Shown one piece after another: positions 41,441-52,929 of a DNA stretch of 64,000 nucleotides. Position 1 is the stretch's first letter; the number at the start of each line of letters is the position of its first letter. This DNA comes from Prorocentrum cordatum. Its lineage: Eukaryota; Sar; Dinophyceae; Prorocentrales; Prorocentraceae. The notes beneath the pieces were generated by a model that had not been told where the DNA came from, did not search any database, and saw nothing but the letters and a program-made list of their open reading frames with translations. The DNA is taken from NCBI GenBank assembly GCA_963575745.1, contig CAUYUJ010009413.1:419501-483500 (forward strand), given 5' to 3'. The translations under genes and the position numbers were made by a program.

Positions 41441-41811
41441 GGTCTCCCGCTCGAGCGGGGCCCCCCTCGGGCGGCAGGGGCCCGCCAGGGCAGGGTAAGT
41501 GATGTTCTCGGGCGCTGGTGCTGATACCCTGGGAATCAATTTCACAGCAACCCATGTCTGATGCCCTTGGTCGCCTGAGCGAGCGTCAAAGGGTAGCCCA
41601 TGGTCAGGGCCGTTCGCCAGGGATATTGTGGGGGAGGAATAGAATAAGAGCAGCGAGAAGACACGACGCGCTCCCCAAGTTCTTGTCCCGCGCGGGAACA
41701 GGCGCATGACCGATGGGCCATAGAAACTCCAGAACTCTCGCATCCTGACCCAACTGCATCATGCCAACATCTTCGCCCTGGTTCCAGCAAACGCTGGTAG
41801 TAAGGACGATC

Positions 41812-41905
41812 GACTTCCCAAGGGTACCCTTGCATTCTTGCCTCTTCGGTCATACTCGGTCGTTCTCGACCCCTTTCGATGGCCAGCCCCACTCGAAGAG
41901 CCTCG
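41812..41905 (+). repeat. Family S repeat, copy 2
   Basis: CCCAAGGGTACCCTTGCATT, a TTTCGATGGCCAGCC word and CGAAGAGCCTCGAC parallel 262-350. 41441-41811 shows nothing recognisable. Confidence 0.5.
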
Positions 41906-41941
41906 ACACCGGCGTCCACGGGGCTTGCTTTGATCGTAACG

Positions 41942-42192
41942 AGGAGCACGGGGAGGGGGAGGAGTAGGAGGAGGAGGAGTAGGAGGAGGAGGAGGAGGTG
42001 GAGCAGGAGGAGGAGGAGGAGGTAGGAGGAGGAGGGGGGGTAGGAGGAGGAAGGAGGGGGAGGAGGAGGAGGAGGGAGGGAGGAGAGGAGGAGGAAGGAG
42101 GAGGAGGAGGAAAGAGGAGGAGGAGGAGGAGGAGGAGGAGGGGGAGGGGGAGGAGGAGGGACGAGGAGGAGGAGGAGGAGGAGGAGGAGCGA
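41942..42192 (+). repeat. (GAG)n tract, 250 bp
   Basis: GAG repeats with TAG and GGG interruptions. Long antisense Ser/Pro/Leu frames are artefacts of it. Confidence 0.9.
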
Positions 42193-42316
42193 CCCTCTGC
42201 TCCTGCCCGCGGGCCACATCTTGCGGCCACCCCCTCCCCTCCTCGGCCCCGGGGCTCGAGCTGCGCGTTGTGATTTGGCGATGCTGTGAGGACCGTCCTC
42301 GCTCGGATGCCCTCCC

Positions 42317-42545
42317 GCAGCACGAGCAGAGCGAGAACAGAACGGAGGGAAACGAAAACAAACAAACAAGAACACGAGCAGCACGGAGCAGAAGGCAGAA
42401 CGAGCACGGAGCACAAGGCAGCACGGAGCAGAAGGCAGAACGAACACAAACAAACAACGAAACGAACGGATTCCCTTCGCAGCACGAACAGAGCGACGAC
42501 AGAACGGAGGGGAACGATAACAAACCGAACACGAACAAAAAAACA
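42317..42545 (+). repeat. 163-bp duplication in an A/C/G-rich stretch
   Basis: CAGCACGAGCAGAGCGAGAA and its continuation recur at 42480 (CAGCACGAACAGAGCGACGA). A shorter GCACGGAGCAGAAGGCAGAA is duplicated within (42381, 42420). Confidence 0.75.
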
Positions 42546-42559
42546 ATTGTTGGTTCGAG

Positions 42560-44175
42560 GCCTGCTCGGCCCCTCCCGTGACCTGCTCCTCTGACCTCCT
42601 CCCCTCTCCGCCTGCCCGAGCTCCCATGCATTTGGCGCCCCCCCCTGGCTCTCCCCCCGAGGGTGCAACGAATGGTCCAGGGTGGTCAGTCCTCTGATTT
42701 CCCATCCAAGTGAACGTCTGTACAGGAAGCCACCTGTAGCGACGTGACAGGCAATGATATGATGCAGCTTGAATTTGAACGGCATCCTTCTAAAGTCTGG
42801 CAGAGCGCGGCCGACGCAAAGGAGGAGGCCGAGGATGATGGCGGAGGTGGGCGGACGAGTGAGGCGGAGGGTGCAGAAGGATGGAGGATGACAGCAGAAG
42901 GGACGGCGGCGTGTGGAGAGGGCTGGTGCCGCGGACGGGATGACAGGGGGTAGCAAATAGTGGTGATGATGGTAATGGTGATGGGGGTGACGACAATGAG
43001 GTAGCGCAGATCCAATAATGCCGCGCGGACCTCCGAAAGTCTTCCCCGGGAGGCAGGAGGAGAGGGAGGAGGAGGTGGAGGAACGGGGCGGAGAAGGGGA
43101 GGCACGCCGTTCCGTCCTTCCTCTCTTGTTGCCTAGTTTCGCCGGCCCATGGCCTCCCGCTTTCGCGCTCGTCGTTGTCTGCTTGCGTCGCCCTTCCCTC
43201 CCTCCACTTCCGCGCCGCCGCGCAGCATAGGCTGCCCGTGGCCTGTGGCGCGTCGCGTGTCTTCGACGTCTCTGGACACGCTTCAGTCGGTGTTTTCCGC
43301 CTCCCATGTTTCCTCGGGTGTTCCTTGCGTCTGCACGATCGGGAGCTAGTGTTATTCGAAGTGCGTCGCGTAAACCCACCAGTTTCTCCGCGTTGTTCGC
43401 CTCTTTTCCGCTTGTGTTCGTTCCCCCCTTCTGCCGCGGAATTAGGCCGTTGCTAGTCAGCCGCGTTTCTTGACGGCGCCCTGCATCCCGGCGCGCTTGC
43501 GAACAAAAAGTGGCCCCACCAGTGGCGGCTCACTGGACAGCCACCCAGGGCTCCGTGGTTGCCCCGCGCCGCCCTCGACGGGCTCCGGGCCACCGCTGGT
43601 TTTCCTGGTCCCGCCGTCGCGGTATTGCTGGGTGGACGCGCTACTGCACCCCCGCCAACTGCTGCGCGGCTTCCTCACTGGGCGGTCCCCAGTGGGATCC
43701 GCCCCCCCCCCCCCCCCCGACCCGCCGCAAACGCTGCCCACACCCTTGAGCTCGCCCAGCGCCATTCCCGCTGCATTTTGCCGCCCAGGACGCCATCGCC
43801 TCCCAGCCCGCTGGATTGGGGCATCGTCGACGTGGTCTCGCACATCCTAGCGCTGTATTCCCTCCGCGTGCACTGCAGCCTCTGCCCCAGTCCCTGCGTG
43901 TGGTCGCTGGGCACCAAAAAAACATCTCTGCGTGCGGCCGCGACGTCACCCCGCGCCCGCTGCCAGGGGTGCAGCACCGGTTGGCCGCCCTGGCCGCCCC
44001 GCGGCGGCTTCCCAAGTGAGCGCTCTCCCTCCTCTCGCCCGTCCCGCGGCCGCCCCCTCTCTCTTGTTCTCCCGCCCTTGCCGCCGGACAATTTGCGCCT
44101 GCCGTCGGCTGGCCCGCCCGAGCGCGCGTGCAGACTGCCACTGCCGCGATGCGACGTGTAAAAAATACCCCCGCC
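42560..44175. other. No confident feature
   Basis: GC-rich, with several long overlapping open frames on both strands at 43450-44160. None has a recognisable motif, and codon texture does not favour a strand. A C-run of 14 at 43706 may be mis-assembled. Confidence 0.4.
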
Positions 44176-44179
44176 AGCC

Positions 44180-44413
44180 AATGAAGAAACGATGCCCAGA
44201 CGAATTGCTCCGATCAAGGATATGGAGTATAATGCGGTGGGATAAGCGGCTGAGTAATACGTCGTAACCCCAGGGCAAGTCGTCGTACCCCAAGATGGAA
44301 AAAAGGTTTGACGAGGAATCGGAGGAGGATGCGGAGGGTAAATGGGGGGGAGCAGGAGGAGGAGGGACGAGGAATGAGGAAAACCATGCCGACGATGATG
44401 CTGTTGGTGATGC

Positions 44414-44464
<51 letters not shown>

Positions 44465-44645
44465 CGACAGTGATGATGACGATGGTGTTGATGAAGAAGA
44501 AGATGATGGGGATAATGCGGATGATGATGACGAGGAGGAGGAGGAGGAGGAGGAGGAGGAGGAGGATGACTAGGAGAAGGAGGAGGAGGAGGAGGAGGAG
44601 GCGGACGTTGAACAGGGCGAGGAGGAGGAGGAGGAGGAGGAGGAC
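44180..44645 (+). repeat. Family N repeat with (GAT)n and (GAG)n, copy 2
   Basis: GAAACGATGCCCA, a GGGATAAGCGG word, AATACGTCGTAACCCC, GTCGTACCCCAAG and GAGGAATCGGAGGAGGATG, then GAT repeats 44410-44465 and GAG repeats to 44642. Same order as 26585-26780. Confidence 0.65.
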
Positions 44646-44689
44646 CAGAAAGGGCCATAAGTCTCTTGATGCCTTTCGGACTGCCTGCG

Positions 44690-45060
44690 TTTTTTTCCCC
44701 GAAGCGTTATTGGAGTTTTCTTGGGGCGTCTGTGGGGTCTGTTGGCAGTCCCGGAGGCCTATTGGCGAGTTTTGGTTGCCTCTGGGGGGCCTATTGGAGA
44801 AATTTTGGGAGCTTTTCGGGTGCATGTGGGGGGCCGCTTGGAGATGTTGTTTTTTTGGGGGGCATGCCTGGGGCCTTGTTGGCGCCTCCTGAGCACCTCT
44901 CGGGAGCACCCTTGTGAGCACTGGTGGCCATATAAAAATAAGTCGATCAAGCGAGGGGGGGCTCCCTTATTACGGCCCCACCTCGGATGCCAAACTGTGG
45001 CCACTAGTAAAATCAGTGATTTAGGTTTTTCTCGCCGAGTCAACCTTGGACTACCCAACC
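44690..45060 (+). repeat. Family H, copy 4
   Basis: TTTTCTTGGGGCGTC, GGGGGGCCTATTGG and GGGGGGCATGCCTGGGGCC words, then the CTGTGGCC..GTAAAAT..TTTCTCGCCGAG block at 44995-45040, as at 29195. Confidence 0.45.
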
Positions 45061-45099
45061 CCTCGAGACTCCTCCCTCATAACCTTGGGGGGGGGAAGG

Positions 45100-45185
45100 G
45101 GGGGTAAGCCCCTCCCCGCAGGGAAATAATGGTGGTGGAAGAAGAAATGTCTTAAACCACTTGCACCCTAAAGGGCTTATGAGCT
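45100..45185 (+). repeat. Family O repeat, copy 2
   Basis: TAAGCCCCTCCCCGCAGGGA, GGAAGAAGAAATG, TTAAACCACT and CCCTAAAGG parallel 30390-30480. Confidence 0.5.
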
Positions 45186-45269
45186 TCCTCCCACGTCCCA
45201 CCGCTTTTGGCGGGGCGGGGGTGGTCGATGGCGTCGGTCATTAGACGAATCCGACACCAGCTACAAAAA

Positions 45270-45790
45270 AAAAGGGGAGGAGGAGGAGGAGGAGGAGGAA
45301 TAGGAGGAGGAGGAGGAGGAGGAGGAGGAAGAGGAGGAGGAGGAGAGGGAGGAACAGTAAAGCGTGGAGCGTAGGGATGAGGATGAGGTTGGGGAGGGGA
45401 GGAGAGAAGTAGAGAGGAGAAGGAGGAGAAGAGGAGGAGAGAGAGGAGGAGGAGGAGGAGAAAGAGGAGGAGGAGGAGGAGGAGGAAGAGGAGGAGGAGG
45501 AGGAAAAGTAAAGCGGGGGGCGTTAGGGATGAGGATGACGTTGAGCAGGAGAAGTAGGAGGAAAAGCAAGAGAAGCAGGAGAGGAAGGAGGGGAGGAGGA
45601 GCATGAGGAGGAGGAGGAGGAGGAGGGAGGAGGAGAGGAGAGGAGGAGGAGGAGAAGAGGAGGAGGAGGAGGAGGAGGAAGGGCAGCAGCAGCTGGGCAG
45701 GATCATGCGGGCGGGAGGGAGGAGGAGGAGGAGGAGGAGGAGCAGGAGGAGGAGGAGGCGGAGGAGGAGGAGGAGGACGACGACGACGGC
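45270..45790 (+). repeat. (GAG)n tract, 520 bp, with an internal 153-bp duplication
   Basis: Dense GAG. AGTAAAGCG, GTAGGGATGAGGATGA-type words recur at 45357 and 45508, showing block amplification inside the tract. Confidence 0.85.
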
Positions 45791-46039
45791 GAGGAGGAGC
45801 ATTTGGAAATGAGCGCGACGTATTCATACGTCGTCGTCGCCGTCGCCGTCGTCGAACAGATCCCCGCAAGGCGCCGGGCCCCTTCGCGGCAGGCGCGGCA
45901 TCGCCGCGGCCGCCGCGGGGGCCCCGCCGCCGGTGCCACCCGCGGCGCCGCGTCCCGCCGAGGATGGCCGCGCTCCCGGCGCGGCGTCCCTGGCGTCCTC
46001 GCGTCTCGGGTCGGGCGGAACGGGTGAATAGTCGGAGGG

Positions 46040-46260
46040 GGAACGCAAACGGGGGTCAGCCAGGGCGCCAGATCCTGCAGGATCCTGCGAAGACCCCCTC
46101 TGGCTGACCCGGGTTAGCGAGCCGCTCGTGGCCGCGAGGCGGCCGCGCGTATTGGCTGACCCGGGTTTGCGAAGGTCTGCGTTGCAGTTTTTTTTCCTGC
46201 ATTGCAGTTTTTGGTTTTCTGCTGACCCGGGTCTGGATTGACCCGGGTCAGAAGATCCCC
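46040..46260 (+). repeat. Family E repeat, copy 2
   Basis: ACGCAAACGGGGGTCAGCCA, then CAGATCCTGCAGGATCCTGC, with CTGACCCGGGTTAGCG, CTGACCCGGGTTTGCG and CTGACCCGGGTCTGG as further repeats. Confidence 0.65.
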
Positions 46261-46271
46261 GAGCAACGATG

Positions 46272-46440
46272 TGCCACGCGCAGAAGGGAGGTGGGGAGGT
46301 GGCGGACTTCTGAGAAGCACCCCTGCTTCTCAGAAGGTGCGGGCCACATCTGTAAACGTAGGGCCGGCGCCGTCTCGGAGGCAGCTTCCTTCGCAAAAGC
46401 CGTCTCCCCGCACTCCACCCTCTTGTGCCACGCCGCCAAA
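46272..46440. mobile_element. Family D foldback, intact copy
   Basis: GTGCCACGCGCAGAAGGGAG, ACTTCTGAGAAGCACC, CTTCTCAGAAGGTGCGGGCC, ACATCTGTAAACGTAGGGCC, then degraded right arms and CACCCTCTTGTGCCACGCCG. Confidence 0.75.
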
Positions 46441-46464
46441 GGGGGGGGAACGGCACGGGGGGGG

Positions 46465-46620
46465 GAACATCGACGTGGAATCGGCGATACATCGCCGATA
46501 GATCAGCGATAGGCCCCCGATCCGGGCGGGATGGGCGATCGGGCCCCTATCAGCGATCAATGGGCGATTGGGGGTCGATGCGTCCCCCCCTGAGCCAATC
46601 CCCCCCTATCGTTGCCTCTG
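46465..46620 (+). repeat. Family R repeat, copy 2
   Basis: ATCGGCGATACATCGCCGAT, a palindrome, followed by GGGCGATCGGGCCCC, then GAGCCAATCCCCCCC and CGTTGCC as in 24980-25130. 46621-46935 shows nothing recognisable. Confidence 0.5.
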
Positions 46621-46939
46621 AGGGGAGAGCCTTTTCCCGGATACACTGGCGTCTCCTGCGCTGGGAGGCGCCGGCAAGTCCAGCTACGCAAGCCGACTCT
46701 TTCACCCGTCCGGCCCAGGCGTCGCGAAAATCGAGGGCGTCGTTGATGTCCTCGCGTCGCGAAAATGGAAGGGATGAGGAGGTAGGGGGGGAGGGGTGGG
46801 GGCCCAAAGAATAGACACCACCACCACGTCGATTCCTCCCCTCTCCTCTTTCCGGCGAGAGGCAGGGGGGGAGGCTGGTGGTGGTGGTGTAGATTTTTGG
46901 GCCCCCCAATGGGGGAGGAGGAGCAGGAAGCACCTTCAG

Positions 46940-47092
46940 TTAAGTCGGGCGTGTCCCTCTACAGGGGGAATATTCAAAAATAGTCAAACAATAGTCTGGG
47001 GACTCTTGTTTGGGCATCTGTTTGAGCATTTGTTTGAGGATTTTTTTATTTTTCGTCGAAACTCCACCTGTAGGGGGACACGCCCGACTTAA
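46940..47092. mobile_element. Family B MITE, 153 bp, no internal array
   Basis: TTAAGTCGGGCGTGTCCCTC and GGGGACACGCCCGACTTAA are the ends, with CTACAGGGGG/CACCTGTAGG continuing inward. The interior has the GAATATTC and TTCGTCGAA sub-terminal motifs of larger members. The flanking 8-mers ACCTTCAG/ACCTCGCG match at 5 of 8. Confidence 0.85.
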
Positions 47093-47578
47093 ACCTCGCG
47101 GGCGCGCGCAGCCTGCCGTTCGAAGGGCTGCGTCCAAGCGTAGGGTGAGGACGGGGACCGACGAGGGCGTGCGATGACGTTTTCGGTGGCTCTCGGAGGA
47201 GATTCTGGCCGCGGGTCTTCTCACCCAAGGATTAAGTCGGGCGTGGCCCCCTACAGGGGGATTTTTGACGAAAAATTGCAAATACCCCCAAAATTAATCA
47301 AACAATAGTCCAGGAATACTCTGCGGACTATTTCCCAACCATCCTGTGGTGTTGGGTCCTCGTTTTGAAGAGACGGTGCCCCGCGTTCCCCTCCTCTCCT
47401 TTCCTCTCCTCCTCCCTCTCCTTCCTCCTCCCTCCTCCCACCATCATCATCGTCATCATCACCATCGTTGTCGTCGTCGTCGTCATCATCACCGTCATCA
47501 TCATCTTCGTCATAATCCTCGCGACCGTCCTCATCACCATCATCGTCATCACCATCGCAGTCATCACCACTATCTCCT

Positions 47579-50500
47579 CTCACACGTTTCGTGGCCCCAT
47601 AGGGAGCTCCACCGAAGGCCCCAGTGCTGCCGCCCGCATGCGTCAGCCACACCCAATTCGGCATACCCCTCACACGTTTCGTGGCCCCATAGGGAGCTCC
47701 ACCGAAGGCCCCAGTGCTGCCGCCCGCATGCGTCAGCCACACCCAGTTCGGCACACCCCTCACACGTTTCGTGGCCCCATAGGGAGCTCCACCAAGGCCC
47801 CAGTGCCGCCGCCCGCATGCGTCAGCCACACCCAATTCGGCACACCCCTCACACGTTCGTGGCCCCACAGGGAGCTCCACCGAAGGCACCAGTGCTGCCG
47901 CCCGCATGCGTCAGCCACACCCAATTCGACACACCCCTCACACGTTTCGTGGCCCCATAGGGAGCTCCACCGAAGGCCCCAGTGCTGCCGCCCGCATGCG
48001 TCAGCCACACCCAATTCGGCACACCCCTCACACGTTTCGTGGCCCCATAGGGAGCTCCACCGAAGGCCCCAGTGCCGCCGCCCGCATGCGTCAGCCACAC
48101 CCAGTTCGGCACACCCCTCACACGCTTTCGTGGCCCCATAGGGAGCTCCGCCGAAGGCCCCAGTGCTGCCGCCCGCATGCGTCAGCCACACCCAATTCGG
48201 CACACCCCTCACACGTTTCGTGGCCCCATAGGGAGCTCCACCGAAGGCCCAAGTGCTGCCGCCCGCATGCATCAGCCACACCCAATTCGGCACACCCCTC
48301 ACACGTTTCGTGGCCCCATAGGGAGCTCCACCGAAGGCCCCAGTGCTGCCGCCCGCATGCGTCAGCCACACCCAATTCGGCACACCCCTCACACGTTTCG
48401 TGGCCCCATAGGGAGCTCCACCGAAGGCCCAGTGCCGCCGCCCGCATTCACACAAAATTCGGCACACCCTCACACACACCAAGCTGCCAAGTGCCGCCCG
48501 CATGCGTCAGCCACACACAATTCGGCACACCCCTCACACGTTTCGTGGCCCCATAGGGAGCTCCACCGAAGGCCCCAGTGCTGCCGCCCGCATGCGTCAG
48601 CCACACACAATTCGGCACACCCCTCACACGCTTTCGTGGCCCCGTAGGGAGCTCCACCGAAGGCCGCAGTGCCGCCGCCCGCATGCGTCAGCCACATCCA
48701 ATTTGACACACCCCTCACACGTTTCGTGGCCCCAGCCCGCATGCGTCAGCCGCACCCATGTCGGCACACACCTCACACGCTTCGTGGCCCCATATGGAGC
48801 TCCACCGAAGGCCCCAGTGCCACCGCTCGCATGCGTCCAGCACACCCATTTCGGCACCTCCACCAAACACAGCGTTTCGTGGCCCCACAGGGACCTCCAC
48901 CGAAGGCCCCAGTGGTGCCGCCCGCATGCGTCACCCCCACCCCAGCACAGCATTTCGTGGCCCCACAGGGAGCTCCACCGAAGGCCCCAGTGGTGCCGCC
49001 CGCATTCGCCACCCCCACCCAGCACAGTTTCGTGGCCCCACAGGGAACTCCACCGACGGCCGCAGTGGTGCCGCCCGCATGCGTCACCCCCGCCCAGTAC
49101 AGCGTTTCGTGGCCCAACAGGGACCTCCACCGAAGGCCCCAGTGGTGCCGCCCGCATGCGTCACCCCAACCCAGCACAGCGTTTCGTGGCCCCACAGGGA
49201 GCTCCACCGAACGCGGCACCCGCAATGCGATATTCACATGGTTGGGTCTTTCGCCAGGATGTTTTTTTATTTCCCAACCTTCCTGTGGTGTTGGGTCCTC
49301 GTTTTGAAGAAACGGTCCCCGCGTCCTCCTGTCCTCTCCTGTCCTCTCATCTCCTCTCCTTTCCTCTCCTCTCCTCTCCTCTCCTCTCCTCCTCCTCCTC
49401 CCTCCTCCCCCTCTTTCCTGCGTTTCACCCACCCAGTACAGCGCTTCGTAGCCCCATGGGAGCTCCGCCGAAGGCCCCAGTGCTGCCGCCCGCATGCGTC
49501 ACCCATACCCAATTCGGCACACTCCTCACACGTTTCGTGGCCCCATAGGAGCTCCGCCGAAGGCTCCAGTGCTGCCGCCCGCATGCGTCACCCACACCCA
49601 ATTCGGCACACCCCTCACACGTTTCGTGGCCCCATAGGAGCCCCGCCGAAGGCCCCAGTGTTGCCGCCCGCATGCGTCACCCACACCCAATTCGGCACAC
49701 CCCTCACACGCTTCGTGGCCCACATAGGAGCTCCACAAAGGCTCCAGGCTGCCGCCGCCGTCACCCACACCAATTCGGCCCTCACTTTCGTGCCCCTGCA
49801 CGCATTTCGTGGCCCCATAGGAGCACCGCCGAAGGCCCCAATGCTGCCGCATGCGTCACCCACATCCAATCGGCACACCTCACACGTTTCGTGGCCCCAT
49901 AGGAGCTCCGCCGAAGGCCCCAGGCTGCCGCGCATGCGTCACCACACACAATCGGCACACCCCTCACACGTTTCGTGGCCCCATAGGGGCCAAGGCCCCA
50001 GTGCGCCGCCCGAATGGTCACCCACACCCAATTCGGCACACCCCTCACACGTTTCGTGGCCCCATAGGAGCTCCGCCGAAGGCCCCAGTGCTGCCGCCCG
50101 CATGCGTCACCCACACAGCCAATTCGGCACACCCCTCACACGCTTCGTGGCCCCATAGGAGCTCCGCCGAAGGCCCCAGTGCTGCCGCCCGCATGCGTCA
50201 CGCACACCCAATTCGGCACACCCCTCACACGTTTCGTGGCCCCATAGGGAGCTCCGCCGAAGGCCCCAGTTCTGCCGCCCGCGTGCGTCACGCACACCAC
50301 ATCTGCACACCCCTCACACGCTTCGTGGCCCCATAGGAGCTCCGCCGAAGGCCCCAGTGCTGCCGCCCGCATTGCGTCACCCACAACCAATTCGGCACCA
50401 CCCCTGCACACGCTTCGTGGCCCATAGGAGCTCCCGAAGGCCCAGTGCTGCCGCCCGAGCGTCACGCGCACCCAATTCGGCACACCCCACACGTTTTCGG

Positions 50501-52755
50501 GCCCATAGGGAGCTCCGCCGAAGGCCCAGTGCTGCCGCCCGCATGCGTCACCCACACCCAATGCGGCACACCCCTCACACGTTTCGTGGCCCCATAGGGA
50601 GCTCCGCCGAAGGCCACAGTGCTGCCGCCCGCGTGCGTCACGCGCACCCAATTCGGCACACCCCTCACACGCTTCGTGGCCCCATAGGGAGCTCCGCCGG
50701 AGGCCCCAGTGCTGCCGCCCGCATGCGTCACGCACGCCCTATTCTGCACACCCCTCACACTTTTCGTGGCCGCATAAGGAGCTCCGCCGAAGGCCCCAGT
50801 GCTGCCGCCCGCATACGTCGCCCACACCCAATTCGGCACACCCCTCACACGTTTCGTGGCCCCATAGGGAGCTCCGCCGAAGGCCCCAGTGCTGCCGCCC
50901 GCATGCGTCACGCACACCCAATTCGGCACACCCCTCACACGCTTCGTGGCCCCGAGGGGAGCTCCACCGAAGGCCCCAGTGCTGCCGCCCGCATGCGTCC
51001 CGCACACCCAATTCGGCACACCCCTCACACGCTTCGTGGCCCCATAGGGAGCCCCACCCGAAGGCCCAGTGCTGCCGCCGCATGCGCCCCGCACACCCAA
51101 TCGGCACACCCCTCACACGTTTCGTGGAAACCAAGGGAACCACACCACCCAAGGCACCAGTGCTGCCGACCGCATGCGTCCCGCACACCCAATTCGGCAC
51201 ACCCCTACACGTTTCGTGGCCCCATAGGGAGCTCCACGAAGGCCCCAGTGCTGCCGCCCGCATGCGTCCCGCAACGCCCAATTCGGCAACACCCCGCACA
51301 CGCTTTCGTGGCCCCATAGGGAGCCCCACCGAAGGCCCCAGTGGCTGCCGCCCGCATGCGTCCCGCACACCCAATTCGGCACACCCCTCACACGTTTCGT
51401 GGCCCCATAGGGAGCCCCACCGAAGGCCCCAGTGCTGCCGCCCGCATGCGTCCCGCACACCCAATTCGGCACACCCCTCACACGTTTCGTGGCCCCATAG
51501 GGAGCCCCACCGAAGGCCCCAGTGCTGCCGCCCGCATGCGTCCCGCACACCCAATTCGGCACACCCCTCACACGTTTCGTGGCCCCATAGGGAGCCCCAC
51601 CGAAGGCCCCAGTGCTGCCGCCCGCATGCGTCCCGCACACCCAATTCGGCACACCCCTCACACGTTTCGTGGCCCCATAGGGAGCCCCACCGAAGGCCCC
51701 AGTGCTGCCGCCCGCATGCGTCCCGCACACCCAATTCGGCACACCCCTCACACGTTTCGTGGCCCCATAGGGAGCCCCACCGAAGGCCCCAGTGCTGCCG
51801 CCCGCATGCGTCCCGCACACCCAATTCGGCACACCCCTCACACGTTTCGTGGCCCCATAGGGAGCCCCACGAAGGCCCCAGTGCTGCCGCCCGCATGCGT
51901 CCCGCACACCCAATCGGCACACCCCTCACACGTTTCGTGGCCCCATAGGGAGCCCCACCGAAGGCCCCAGTGCTGCCGCCCGCATGCGTCACGCACACCC
52001 AATTCGGCACAACCCTCACACGCTTCGTGGCCCCATAGGGAGCTCCACCGAAGGCCCCAGTGGCGGCGCTCACATGCGCATGCGTCCCGCACACCCATTT
52101 CGGCACATCCCTGACAGGTTTCGTGGCCCCATCATCCACCGGAGGCCCCAGTGGCGGCGCTCACATGCGTCACCCACACCCACCCAATTCGGCACACCCC
52201 TCACACGTTTCGTGGCCCCATAGGGAGCTCCACCGAAGGCCCCAGCGGCCGCGCTCACATGCGTCCCCGCCACCCATCCCGGCACGCCCTCACAACAACA
52301 GGCTTCGTGGCCCCATAGGGAGCTCCACCGAAGGCCCCAGTGGCACCGCCCGCATGCGTCACCACCCGCACCCAATTCGGCACACCCCTCACACGTTTCG
52401 TGGCCCCATAGGGAGCTGCACCGAAGGCCCCAGTGGCGGCGCTCACATGCGTCCCCGCCACACATCCCAGTACACCCCTCACGCGCTTCGTGGCCCCATA
52501 GGGAGCTCCACCGAAGGCCCCAGTAGCGGCGCTTACATGCGTCTCCGCCACCCATCCCGGCCCCCCCCCCCCGCAGCAGCATCATGTTTCGGGGACCCAT
52601 AGGGAGCTCCACTGGAGGCCCCAGTGGCGGCCCTCACATGCGTTTCCGCCACCCATGTCGGCACGCCCCGCGCGTGTTTCATGTCCCCATAGGGAGCTTC
52701 GCCGAATGCCCCAGTGGCACCCATCTCGGCACACCCCTCACACGTTCCGTAGTCC
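47579..52755. repeat. 90-bp satellite array, about 57 copies
   Basis: The unit begins CACACGTTTCGTGGCCCCAT, then AGGGAGCTCCACCGAAGGCC, CCAGTGCTGCCGCCCGCATG and CGTCAGCCACACCCAATTCG. The unit is 30 codons, so all frames stay open and long 30-residue-repeat proteins appear on both strands; these are artefacts. Regional variants follow one another: CAGCCACACCC to 48740, CACCCCCACCC to 49200, CACCCACACCC to 50150, CACGCACACCC to 50960, CCCGCACACCC to 51960, then diverged. Copies at 51360-51870 are virtually identical. Copies at 49700-50520 are littered with small deletions. Confidence 0.97.
49322..49425 (-). repeat. (CTCCT)n pyrimidine tract
   Basis: TCTCC/TCTCT pentamers between the internal conserved block and the second run of 90-bp units. 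Equivalent tracts occupy the same place at 38865 and 47388. Confidence 0.9.
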
Positions 52756-52929
52756 TATGGGGAGTTCGATTGAAGATGAAACCCGCAGCTGCGGTACTGA
52801 CAACTGCATATGGTTGGGTTCTTCACCAGGTTTTTTATATAAAAAACAATAAAAACATGTTTCGTCGAAAATCCCCCTGTAGGGGGACACGCCCCACATA
52901 TTTCTGGCCGCGGGTCTTCTCGCCCAAGG

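Larger units (their letters stand above)
47232..52900. mobile_element. Giant family B TIR element, 5.7 kb, satellite-filled
   Basis: Left end TTAAGTCGGGCGTGGCCCCC plus GATTTTTGACGAAAA; right end TTTCGTCGAAAATCCCCC plus GGGGGACACGCCCCACATA. A 29-bp direct repeat beginning TTCTGGCCGCGGGTCTTC (one mismatch) lies immediately outside, at 47203-47231 and 52902-52930. Inside: the conserved block 47331-47389, a pyrimidine tract, about 57 copies of a 90-bp repeat, and a right sub-terminal block (TGGTTGGGTTCTTCACCAGG) at 52810. At 49218-49325 a right-type block is joined directly to a left-type block, so two element interiors are fused head to tail. No transposase is visible. Confidence 0.85.

Noticed and set aside
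43457-44161. Overlapping open frames of 128-200 codons
   Set aside because: Neither strand shows motifs or a clear codon bias. GC-rich sequence opens frames by chance, so no gene was called.
47365-52602. Many 180-466-residue open frames on both strands
   Set aside because: All are produced by the 90-bp (30-codon) satellite period.
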